Positions 54,890 to 64,000 of a stretch of DNA of 64,000 bases are shown here, piece after piece. A program made the position numbers and the translations under genes. The notes under the pieces are model-generated. The model had not been told where the DNA came from, made no database searches, and saw only the letters and a program-made list of their open reading frames with translations. Within the stretch, counting starts at the first letter, position 1. Each line of letters begins with the position of its first letter. This DNA comes from Allomyces macrogynus ATCC 38327 (Eukaryota; Blastocladiomycota; Blastocladiomycetes; Blastocladiales; Blastocladiaceae): contig GG745332.1 in NCBI GenBank assembly GCA_000151295.1, positions 1,003,334-1,067,333 of the forward strand. Reading direction: 5' to 3'.

Positions 54890-56919
54890 ATGTACATCAT
54901 CAGTGACGAGCAATGGGCGCACGAGTCGCAGGGGCGCATGCTCCAAATGCGCGTGAATCTCATTGGTACGAGAATCTCGGTGGAATTGAGGCCCGCACTT
55001 CTCTCTTTTTGACGCGCGACTGATCGATTCGGTTGACGCTCTTGCCGGCTTGAATAGACCTCTCGAATGAGATGATCTGCAACTTTTTCCAGGTGCCGCT
55101 CTCGGCGCCAGTGCCGGCGGTCCCTACACGATCCACGTCGCCGCGAGAACCGACGACGGCACCCGCGACCGATCCGGCTTGTTCACCGACAACGGCAACC
55201 TCCCCCGCTGCCGCTCCCGACTCGTCCGTCGCGGCGGTTCTTACCTCTGCGACTTCTCCAGCTGGCTCTCCACGCGCGTCCGAGCCTCCCGCGACCCCCA
55301 CCTTCAACGAATTCATCTACAATGTCGTGCAACGCACGCGCACACCGCTTAACGCGATTGCGCTCGGGCTCATGTACGTGACGCGGCTGCACCACCACAA
55401 TCCGGGCCTGACGGGCGGCGCCATGACGCCGCACCGCGTGATGCTCGCTGGGCTCATGCTCGCGTGCAAGATGCTCTACGACGATACCTACTCGAACCGC
55501 ACCTGGGTGCACGTCTCGCAGGCGCATTTCGGGTTGGCGGAAATCAATGCCATGGAGTGGGAGTTTGCACGGTACCTCGATTACCGGTTCTTGGTCACGC
55601 AGGACGCCTGGGTACATTTCTTGGCCGAAGTGGATAACCGGCTGTTTGGGCTCGCGAATGGGGATGAAGGGACCGCGGCGGTCGCGAGTTCTGCGCCTGG
55701 GACTACGGCGGCGTCGCCGGCGGTTGCGGGCGCGGCGGGATCGCACGCGTCGTCGCCGGCACCGGCGCGCCCATCAACGACCATTTCGACAGCGATTGCC
55801 AACCGGTTCATCATGCCGGACACGGCGCTCCCGTCGGCCATGGCGCGGCCCATGGTCCCGGTCATGGCACCCGCACGCGGTTCCGAGCGCATGGCCGCGT
55901 CGATTGCAGCACGATACGGCCGACCGGTCCCAAGCGCGGCGCGCACGAGTCGCGCACAACCGGCGCGAACGACGGCAAGTTCCGCGGCAGCTCGGCCCAA
56001 CGTGTACCGCGCGCCCGCGGCCCTGACTTTCGCGCCGCCCGCCGCGTCACACGGGGACTATGCCGCCGAGTCCGGTCGCGACCAAGCGGCAGCGAGCGCG
56101 TACCACTACCAGCGGGTCCCGACTCTAGCGACTACCGCCGAAACCGCCCCCGCGCCTGCGCCCAACACCGCCATCTACATCCCACCTCCCTCGGCCCCGG
56201 CAGCCGTCGCGTCGCAGCCCGGCGCATCGCGTTCCGCACGGCGCACGTCATGGCCAGTCGAGCCCGCGCCCGCAGTTGCTCCCGTCCCGCCGGGGTACCA
56301 GGCCATGCTTCCACCGGGGTACACGCGCGCGGCCCCACCCCCTCCACCGCCGGTGTACGCGTACGCAGCTTACACGGCACCTTACCGCGCGCCCCCCGCG
56401 CGCACCGACGCGGGCACGGCCGACCCGTACGGGTACTGGCACGGGTACGCGGCCAATTACGCGCGGTACCCCACCGCTACCGCCAAGGCATCCAGCGACA
56501 TCCCGCCGTACGCAGGTACCTCCAGCTCGCGCACCGTGCGCGCAGCATCCACGGTTCCGGCCCCAGCGCAGGACGCGCCCGTCGAGTCCGCGACCGATCA
56601 CGTGGTGCGGCCGCCGCCGCCGCCGCAGCAGCAGCAGCAGCATCCGCAGCAGGGCAATTCGATCCGCGCGATTCTCAACACGGGCGGCGCGCCGTTGAGG
56701 ACCGGTGCCACTGGCGCGCGATTCGCGCTGCCCAACGCGCCGCCGTTTATGCGCGGGGATTCGGGGGCCGACGTGTCGCTGGATGCGGCCGCAGCTGCGG
56801 CCGACCATAAACCGGATCAGGCGGGCGCTGGCACATCTGGCATGTCGCGCATGCGACAGTTGCTGAATGCCGGGCCGGCCGCGCAGGCCGCGCCGCGGGG
56901 GGCGGGGCCGTCGGCATGA
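54890..56919 (+). CDS. Pho80/Pcl-type cyclin
   Basis: Cyclin partner of a Pho85/CDK5-type kinase. Exon 1 is 54890-54965 and exon 2 is 55058-56919 (92-nt intron, phase 1); 645 residues. The start of the cyclin fold, QMRVNLIDLSNEMICNFF, is split by the intron; a ~55-residue Pro/Ala/Thr insert follows, then the cyclin box: PTFNEFIYNVVQRTRTPL, ALGLMYVTRLHHHNPG, MTPHRVMLAGLMLACKMLYD, DTYSNRTWVHVSQAHFGLAE, INAMEWEFARYLDYRFLV. The YSNRTW and NAMEWEF motifs are characteristic of Pcl cyclins. The remaining ~400 residues are Ala/Pro/Tyr-rich low complexity. The exact partner and pathway (phosphate, glycogen or polarity) cannot be decided. Confidence 0.9.
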
Positions 56920-57305
56920 TGCCTGATCCTGTTGGGCGTAGTAGAAAGGCTGCGTTTCGTTAGGGTGGTGATGGTGGGTTGGGTTGAGCGGGCATCGGCT
57001 CTTTTGCGACTCATCGTTGGACTGGCGTCGGGGCGATTTCAAGATTTGGGCACTTCGAAGGAAATCAGTGGGTGGATCAGAATGGGAATGCAATATCCTG
57101 AGCTTGGACGAGACGATGGTGCCTGCGAACGATAGTGTAAGTGCGCAGTGTCGGAAAGAGGGATAGAAACGGATTGATTGACTCCCAATGATTCGGTTCA
57201 AACATATGGACACAGACGCGCAAAAAACGTAACAAAAAAGGCAAAATGGTTATCTAGCTCATCGACCAGCGACTGTGCGCCGTCCCCGAACGTACACCTT
57301 GGCAC
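56920..57305. other. Tail-to-tail spacer cyclin / LPMO
   Basis: 386 bp between 3' ends; A-rich near 57215-57250. No gene. Confidence 0.5.
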
Positions 57306-59024
57306 TCAGTAAAACGTCGGCTCAGTCGTGAGCGGGGTCCCAGGCGCCGGCGTCGCCTTTGGCTGGCGCTGCCGCCGACCGTAGTGTTGACTCCGGTAAC
57401 GCCGATCCGTAGTCGTGCCATTTGGCGAAATGACCATGGGCGGCGGGACGTAGCAGTCTGAGGGACGAGCAGTCGTGGGGCGCGACAGCTTGGACACGGC
57501 GGGCGTGGTCACGGTCGGTGATCCTTGCGTGTCGGGTTGTGCTGCAAGGTAATCGGGGACTGGAGCGGGGGCTGCGGGCTCGAATCCGGGAGCTGCGGGT
57601 GCGGCGGGTGCGGTAGTGTAAACGACTGCCGGCTCGGCGTCGGGTGCAGCAAGTGCAGCGGCTAACTCGGCCTCGGGTGCGGCAGCGGGGACAGTGGGCA
57701 CGTCGATAACCGCGTCCGCGGGGGCCAATGGGGAAGACGGAGCCTCATTGCCGCCCGTGGAGTGAGTAGGCTGCGTTGATGCCAGCGTGATGTCAGTCTC
57801 GACAATCGGCTCATCGACGTTGAAACGACCTGGACGCCGCGTCGGCACAGCGCGAATCGTCGTGGTCGTGGTTGTGGTCGACACGGGCGCGGGCGTCACA
57901 GCAGCCGGCTGACGAACGCGCGTGAAGACTGGGCGCGCTGGTTGACGACCCGCGGCGCGAGTCGGCGCGCTGGGAGCAGCGGAAGGAGCAGGAGAGCCAT
58001 CCTCTGCAGAACCGTTGCTTGCGCTCGTGCCATTACTAGCGGCCGAACCGTTACTCGTGGCCGGAGTTGCAGCCGAGGCGGCGACAGCGGTGGTGCGAGC
58101 AGACGTGGTTGCATTAGCGAGAGCCGTTGTTGTGACATATGACGACGCAGACGCAGCAGCACCGCTACCACCAGATGGCGCAATCTGAATAGTGGGTGCG
58201 GACTGGTAGTACGAGAGGCCCGGGTCGGCGCCCGCACCAAACTCGCCAATCGTTGGGTACCCGGGGACGTTGGCCACGACCATTTTCGGGCCGCTCAGTG
58301 CGCCAGTTGCCGGACCGTTAATCGTGATGTCGGCACACTACATGGTGGACAAGGTCATGTCAGACTCGGAAAAACGTAAGAGGGTGAAAGTGGGTGGAGT
58401 CCGTACGTTTTGGTAGAATTCGCGGTTGCCCGACGCGTTGACCCACGACCAACTGAAAATGGCCTTGCCGCCAGGAGTCGTGGATGGGACTGGTACTGAG
58501 AACGAGTTGCCTGCGGCCGCCATGCAGCCCGTCAAGACGGTCTTGAGCACGACAAAATCCTGGCCGTTGTAGCTGATGGAGAATTGGCAATGACCGCCTG
58601 GATGAAAGTGATCAGTTTTCCGACGCGGGGGAACCAAGAATTCGTAACGAAAGCAATGTGTACCATTGTGCGCAGCACCTCCACCGAGCTGGACTTGAAT
58701 CGTGCTGCCCGGCTGGACGGTCAGCACCGAACTGCCGACGGGCGCGCCGCGGCACGGGAACGGGTCTGAGGAATTATGTACCAGGATTTTCGGGTCAGCG
58801 GACGGAATAACAATGATTTGCTTTCGATTCAAAACAGCTGGTAACGTACACAAGTTATTCCACCCAAGCGGCGCGACGATGTTGTAGTCCTTTTGCGATT
58901 CCGGCACGGCCGGGTTCGCCGGGTCGAGACGCGGGAACGGCGACTTCATTTGCATGTGGGCGTCAACACGCCCAAACAGCATCGCGGCGACCACCAAAGC
59001 GGAGAGGACATGGTAAACGGCCAT
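57306..59024 (-). CDS. AA11-like lytic polysaccharide monooxygenase with long C-terminal tail
   Basis: Secreted copper enzyme that oxidatively cleaves polysaccharide, probably chitin. Exons 59024-58407 and 58337-57306, 69-nt intron; 549 residues. A 22-residue signal peptide (MAVYHVLSALVVAAMLFGRV, then DA) is followed by HMQMKSPFPRLDPAN, so the mature protein starts with His, the first half of the copper histidine brace. Other hallmarks: PLGWNNLCTLPA, HNGTHCFRYEF, HPGGHCQFSISYNG with the probable second copper His, and the block GKAIFSWSWVNASGNREFYQ continuing NCADITING, containing the axial aromatic. About 300 residues of Ala/Thr/Ser/Pro-rich sequence follow the ~230-residue catalytic domain, ending with a basic Tyr/Arg-rich segment (RRYRSQHYGRRQRQP). 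No carbohydrate-binding module recognised. The other AA family possible is AA16-like. Confidence 0.9.
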
Positions 59025-59752
59025 GGCGAAATGGGGGGCTCGAGTTCGAGTTGGTGAGGTTGCGAATAGGCGGGCCAGGAGCGCCAGTGACGGCTTGGAT
59101 GAAGCGCCGTCGTTGTCGTCGCCGTCGGTTGTCGTCGAGGGGCAGCGCGCTGCCAACTTAGTGGGTCCTGGGCCAGCCAGAACTTGAGCAGAGTACGACC
59201 ACGAAGAAACAGAATTGGACTAGGAAGAGGCCGACGATTTATAGGCGACGGGAGCAATGGGATTGAGTTGCGTCGTTGTGCTCGCCTTCACTCTGGGAAA
59301 GACGACCGACGATGAGCAAGGGTTGCCTCATCCTCGGCCTCAGAACTTGAACGAAACGTGCGCGCGTGCTTTGTGATTTTCCGAGGCGGGCCAAGGGTGG
59401 TCATCAGTGGTTGGCAGTGCCCTCAGCCTCCGGCACGCCGCTCGTGTGGCGATATGCGCTTGGGGCGCCGCGAACCACGCCATCACAGCAACGATCACTT
59501 TGAACACCTCCTTGAAATAAACACCAAAAAATGTTCACATTGCGTTTCTTGTTCCTCGTTATGGAAATGAACAATCTGGTCGAAAAACCGACAGTCAGAG
59601 GAACCCAGGTCCGCGCATGTCGCGACGGAGCATTCAAGGAGGTGAGGGAGGGCGAGCGGTTCTGCAACTCTGCGCGCCAAGCAAAACAAAATCAACAAAG
59701 GCGAGCAAGAACGAGCTAAGAGGATGAAAGCAAAATACAATACAAGCACGAA
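59025..59752. other. LPMO promoter region / VTS1 3' region
   Basis: Both neighbours are on the minus strand. Contains a minus-strand TATA element at 59237-59244. No coding region supported. Confidence 0.5.
59237..59244 (-). promoter_or_regulatory. Candidate TATA box of the LPMO gene
   Basis: Reads CTATAAAT on the minus strand, ~215 bp upstream of the LPMO ATG. Consistent with a regulated secreted-enzyme gene, unproven. Confidence 0.45.
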
Positions 59753-61112
59753 TCAGACTGCATTCGCGACAGCTTCCCCATTTTCTGCTCCTTTCTCACC
59801 GGTGCCCTCCTTGTTCGCGTCGGCCTTGACCTGGCTAAACACCTTCACGAACTTGGCGCGCGCGCCCTGCGCCGAGATCCCCAACGCCTCGAGCTGTGGC
59901 TCGTCGAGTTCGAGCAGCTGCTCCCACGTCAAGTGCTCAAACAGCGGCGCATACTTGTGCAACCGCAACGCGCGCAGCCACGCGACGCGGTCCTCGATGA
60001 GCAGCGACAAGTCCGGCGGCGGCCCGGGGGACAACGACGGCATCTGCAATCGCGGCGACACGGACGTGGGCGGCGCCGGTGACGTGCTGCGCGACCCGGT
60101 CGATCCTGGCGCCAAATGATGCGCATGCGGTACCGGCGAGACGCCACGACTCGACGAACGTGCTTGCCGCGAGAGACTGCCCGAGACCGACGCGTCGCGG
60201 CGCGGTGGCGGAGGTAGCGTTGATGCAGGCCACGCCGCGCCGGCATCGAGCGGCTGGCCCGCGGCGTGCCCCGTCGAGACGGGTGCCCACACGGACCCGG
60301 TACGTGGAGGCGGGAGCAGCATTTGCGGTCCACCTGCGGCAGCGTGTGCTTGGTCCTGGAGGCGCAAGTTCTCGAGGTCGGCAGCGAGGCGCGGTACCGC
60401 CGACCCGGGGCGGTAACCAATGGGGGGCACAGGTGGCGTGCGGCCAATCCCGCTCGCCGAGGCGCGCGACGCAAGCAGGACGTGGTCGGCGCTGAGGTTC
60501 GAGCCTTGTGCGGACAGGTCGGACTCGGCGAAAATCGACGTCGGGCGCGAATCGCCTAGAAGAGTCGATGCGCAGCGTTGTGTAAGCGCGCATGTCCGCA
60601 CGCAGTGCAGACTCGATGGAAAAGAAATACAAACCGCGCTCCGACGGAGCCGGCGAGTAAGTGTTCCCACCCGCAGCGCGACGCACGACCGTGTCGAGGA
60701 CCGTGCGCAAAAACCGGCCCTGGACGGGGGTCACATACTGGAACAGCGTGTAGAGCGCGAGCGTGCGCTCCGCGTCCGAGAGCACCTTGAACCAGTCTTC
60801 CATGGCCACAAGCTCTTCGCGGAACTGCGGGTCGACGGGCGTCGTGCGCAGCTCGTGCAAGAGCCGTTCGGTCTGCTCAAGATGGTAGGCGTGCGCATCG
60901 TAGCCCTGCGGGAGCGCCGGCATGCCATTGCCCGACATCATGAGCCCGGACGCGGCGCTCGCATCAGACATGGGGCGGCCGCGGCTCGCGCCGAGGGCGC
61001 CCGTCGACGGGAGCACGTCCGAGTGGAACGACGGCGGGCGCGGGCCATCGGTGCTGCTCGTGCCGTCGCCGCTCAGGTCCGACATGGAGAGCGGGACGCG
61101 GCCGGCGGCCAT
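59753..61112 (-). CDS. VTS1: Vts1/Smaug SAM-domain RNA-binding protein
   Basis: Post-transcriptional regulator that binds stem-loop Smaug recognition elements and promotes deadenylation. Exons 61112-60635 and 60555-59753, 79-nt intron in phase 1; 426 residues. The Smaug-type N-terminal helical region is at ~residues 60-130: HLEQTERLLHELRTTPVDPQ, FREELVAMEDWFKVLSDAER, TLALYTLFQYVTPVQGRFL. The C-terminal SAM domain is at ~350-410: IEDRVAWLRALRLHKYAPLF, EHLTWEQLLELDEPQLEAL, GISAQGARAKFVKVF, with the basic Lys/Arg face used for RNA binding. Between them is a Pro/Ser-rich linker. An in-frame ATG at 61235 or 61223 could extend the N-terminus by up to 41 residues. Head-to-head with SEN34. Confidence 0.93.
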
Positions 61113-61733
61113 GGTGGTGGGGTGGGAAGTGGACGGGTAGTTGCTGCTCGGGAGCGGGACGGCGGACAGGTCGGGAGGCCAAGCAGAAGCGGCCCAGCGG
61201 GGAGGAGCTGAGCTGGACGGCATGGAGCAATGCAACCAGTGCCGTGCGGTCGGACGATACTGCTCAGGAAACGAAGTCGGATCGGTCGGCCAGTGCGAAT
61301 ATCATTCGAAAAAGTGGCACGCCGTTCAAAGTGTCATGGTCCAATCATGGTCGGCCGAACCCTCATTGCCATTGCTGCCCGGCCTGCCATGTCGTCCGCC
61401 CCGTCCACTAGCGACCACCTCCCAACACCACCGCGGCGCCGACCGCCTCGGTGCTGGTGCGTGGCAGGACCGTGACGAGCATCACTTCGCAGTGTTTTGC
61501 GACCGGTTGCGGCCGCCGTGGCTCGGTCATTTTGGCGCTTTCGCGGGGCTCGCGCGAACGTTGCAAAACGCCATCGACAGCGATCGTGGATTGTTCATTA
61601 AGTTGACACGTGATGGTTGCGTTTTGGCGTCGGATGGTTGGTTCCCCTTGCTGGCGTCAAGCTTCACCAGGTCCGGACGTGGATTTTGCATCCGACGAGG
61701 AAAATCACCACACGCATCAACCAACTTGCCGCG
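61113..61733. other. Divergent spacer VTS1 / SEN34
   Basis: Approximately 0.6 kb between divergent starts; expected to contain both promoters. No motif identified. Confidence 0.45.
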
Positions 61734-62916
61734 ATGAGCGACTTCACCGCGGCCCTGGCAACGGTTCCAGCCCGCGAGCCCGAAGACACGAATGGAAGCA
61801 CGGGAAATGATCGGAGTGACTCGGCCACTGCCCCGTCCATGGCGCTTAATGGTCATGCCGTGGAACAGCAGCATCGACGTGTCATCGACGCAGTTCTCGT
61901 GTCAAGCAAACCCGACTCTGCGTGTGATGTTCTTGTTCACGTCTGGAGCCCAAGAGGCATGTACATGGCTCCATTTCGCGACATCCGACGAGTCGCTTGA
62001 ACAAATCAAGTCGCATTTTTACCTGTCCATTGACGTTGATTGACGTGTGATCTAGACGTGATTCGACTTCGACGCGAGTACGGCCTCCCTGGCGTTCTCA
62101 TCGGTTCAGTGCGCCGCGACAAGGCCGCGAAAGCGTCGGGCAACGCGTCGACTGGGCCTGGAAACGTGGTTGTGCCCGGCAAACTTCTCCAGGGCACACT
62201 TCCACTCCAGCTTGTGGCGCACGAGATTGTATACTTGCTGAGCCAAGGTATGACGCGCCTCTTTCTTGTCCGCGTACCGGATCTGGGCTCTAACCCGATC
62301 TCATGTTTTTTTCTGAGTAGGTGTGCTTCGACTGCGCGTCGCGCTGTATCCACAAACCGACCACGATTCTTCATTCACGACAACCACCGACCCACGCGCT
62401 GATACTTTCGTCACGACCATGGACGAGTTGGTCGCGGTTCTTCCTCCGCGCGTCCTCGATGCACACGTCTTTGCGAAATCCGCGGTCCTGGCCCGGCTCT
62501 TGGCTGGGGAGGAGCAATCCGACGCGACCACAACCGTCACCACCGCTCCTGCCATTTCTGTGACTCCGGCGTCCAAATTTGCCGGCGATTTTCTCGTGTA
62601 CCAAGGTGCGGATGCGAGAGTTCATGCGTTTGCCGCGAAGCCGTCTTGACTGTTCTCTATACTCCACTTTGCCGACAACGTAGACGACCCGATGGCATGT
62701 CATTCGGCCGCGATCGTCCACGTCCTGCCACCCGTGTCCCGAAACGCACCTTCTCCTCTCGTCGACTTGCGCGACTGGGTCACCGCGGCGCGGCTCGGCA
62801 CCAATGCGAAAAAGACGGTCGTCTACGCGACACCCACGACGACGGCGCGGCCTGACACAACCAGCTCTGATGCGCGGAATGTGCAGTTTCATACCGTGAC
62901 CTGGACCGGATGGTAA
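61734..62916 (+). CDS. SEN34: tRNA-splicing endonuclease subunit Sen34
   Basis: Catalytic subunit of the tRNA-splicing endonuclease that cuts the 3' splice site of intron-containing tRNAs. Exons 61734-61923, 62056-62247, 62321-62605, 62684-62916; introns 73-132 nt; 299 residues. N-terminal domain: VIRLRREYGLPGVLIGSV and LPLQLVAHEIVYLLSQGVLR. Catalytic domain: ASKFAGDFLVYQGDDPMACH, in which Tyr and His are the expected active-site residues, then DWVTAARLGTNAKKTVVYAT with the catalytic Lys, ending TVTWTGW. Intron 3 splits the LVYQG|DDP motif; unspliced, the frame would stop soon after. The end of exon 1 (donor GTGATG at 61924) is the least certain junction. Confidence 0.92.
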
Positions 62917-63001
62917 AGAAACATTATTGGCACAGATATTCACAGATTTTCGTTCGTAGCACTCCCGTTCTTGGTGCCCCTCCCCCCCCCCCCCCTTTCT
63001 C

Positions 63002-64000
63002 TCAGCTCAAAATGGCCAAAATGTACGTCAGACTCGCCGTGAGCGTGACGACGCTGACGGCGTACTGGAGCGCCATGACCGTCGCGACCTCTTTGCTCTC
63101 GCCGCGCGGGTGGAAGTACTGTGTGAGGATGAGACACATTTGCGCCGTCGGCACTGTTAATAGAATAAGGCAAGCGCGTCAGTTTCCTTGTCCACCGGGA
63201 AGCGAGCCCAAACGAGTGCCGCAAAAAACGTACCGCACGCCTGCATCATCAACACGAACCGCAGCATCTTGGCCTCCACGTCAATCCACCCCCATGTAAC
63301 CATTCCCTCAACAAGCGCGATCCCCGCGACCGGCAAGAACAGGAGCCGGTAAAATACCAGCCATACGGCAGCCCATCGTACACCGACGGGCGCAGCGCGC
63401 CAGTCCGGGTCAATCGTCGTGAGCGCCGCACCAAACAAGCACATGGACAGCGGCATCGCGCCGTTACCGAGGAACGTGGTCGTATCGTAAATAACAGCGA
63501 GCGGTGGGACCGTCGTGGATCCGGCAACAGGCACGAGCACCGACTTCACGCCGGGAATCAGCGCGACGAGCAAGCCCAGGACAAGGGCAAAGTTAGGCGG
63601 CATCATGAGCGTCTGCATGATCGGGTTCTCCCAGATCCTCGACGCAAGACGGCGCCAGGCTGGTGGTCGTGCGGAACGCGTGGATAACGGCACGGGGGAC
63701 GCGGCGCGCTGCTGCGACGAGAAGGAGACGCCAGAGACGGAGACGGAAATGCTCGGCTTGCGGTCCAGCTGCGGCGGTTCGAGTGCGTCGGGCGGGATGT
63801 CGTACGGGCCGTCCAGGTCGGGTCGAATAGGTTCGGCGAGGCCCAGGGACGCCGAGTAACGACGGGATGCGGTCGCGGGCAACTCGATCGACAACCGCTT
63901 CTTGGACCGGCCGCGGCCGTTGAGCGAGTCGAGCTCGTCGCCGTCAAACTCATCGCTTTTCGGCGGCTCGATGACGACTTGCGGTACTTCCCCATCCAGC
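63002..64000 (-). CDS. Auxin-efflux-carrier-family transporter (partial, 5' end beyond window)
   Basis: Multipass membrane protein of the AEC family, probably ER or vacuolar like fungal Ecm3-type members; substrate unknown. Last exon 63153-63002; the preceding exon runs from 63234 past the right edge; 80-nt intron. Only the C-terminal ~300 residues are present. A charged Ser-rich loop (EPPKSDEFDGDELDSLNGRG) is followed by the second transmembrane half: ENPIMQTLMMPPNFALVLGL, LVALIPGVKSVL, TTTFLGNGAMPLSMCLFGAA, WLVFYRLLFLPVAGIALVEG, MLRFVLMMQACVPTAQMCLI, VVTLTASLTYILAILS. The N-terminal transmembrane half lies outside. Confidence 0.88.

Noticed and set aside
55085..55370. Alternative frame reading ALGASAGGPYTIHVAART in the cyclin exon
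   Set aside because: Looks protein-like but would require removing the cyclin frame, which is continuous with the conserved cyclin box and with exon 1 in phase.
60556..60601. 46-nt alternative intron in VTS1
   Set aside because: A 79-nt intron using the donor at 60634 ends at the same acceptor, keeps phase, and fits the usual intron length better.
1..64000. CRISPR arrays, tRNA/rRNA genes, insertion sequences or viral genes
   Set aside because: None seen. Repeats present are microsatellites or short degenerate arrays, and no transposase, integrase or reverse-transcriptase motif was noticed on either strand.

Overview
This is nuclear DNA from a GC-rich, intron-bearing eukaryote, most likely a zoosporic (flagellated) fungus such as a member of the Blastocladiomycota or a chytrid. 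Three things point there. Typical fungal families are present: an AA11-like copper monooxygenase whose mature protein begins with His, a Pho80/Pcl-type cyclin, Vts1, an OPT oligopeptide transporter, Ilv1 and an auxin-efflux-carrier-like transporter. Introns are short (mostly 65-110 nt) with GTACG, GTGCG or GTATG donors and CAG/TAG acceptors. A CEP78-like basal-body protein is also encoded, which is expected only in lineages that build cilia. The species cannot be named from the window. No prokaryotic gene, mobile element, rRNA, tRNA or CRISPR array was seen.

Layout. 0.4-10 kb: NNF1-like kinetochore protein, PUS1-type pseudouridine synthase, deoxyhypusine synthase, dynactin p150Glued. 10.9-14.4 kb: two related C2-domain genes in tandem. 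15.8-22.8 kb: PP4 regulatory subunit 3 (SMEK/Psy2), EMC6, mitochondrial ribosomal protein bS6m, GAR1. 23-32 kb: CEP78-like, NAB2/ZC3H14-like poly(A)-RNA-binding protein, threonine deaminase. 34-42 kb: DTD1, MAD1, PRP18 and a large single-exon leucine-repeat protein. 43.8-50 kb: an 18-exon OPT transporter and a secreted, probably GPI-anchored zinc metalloprotease. 50-64 kb: an unresolved gene, an RGS-domain protein, a Pho80-like cyclin, an AA11-like LPMO, VTS1, SEN34, and an auxin-efflux-carrier-like protein running off the right edge.

The genes are mostly independent housekeeping genes on both strands with short spacers, often tail-to-tail (DTD1 and MAD1 stop codons are 28 bp apart). Themes recur without forming an operon-like system: chromosome segregation (NNF1, MAD1, dynactin), RNA modification, splicing and decay (PUS1, GAR1, PRP18, SEN34, NAB2, VTS1), and translation quality (deoxyhypusine synthase, DTD1, bS6m).

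Exon models were built by hand from reading-frame continuity, splice consensus and remembered family conservation. In most genes every exon phase closes. In four genes (C2 gene 1, PP4R3, MAD1 and the 50.6 kb gene) the conserved frame changes inside an exon by one or two bases, often next to C or G runs. These are reported as possible sequence errors, very short introns or real frameshifts. I did not find a convincing new multi-gene system. The most interesting items are the CEP78-like gene, the C2-domain pair, the micro-exons of the OPT gene, the LPMO with a long low-complexity tail, and the unresolved gene at 50.6 kb.
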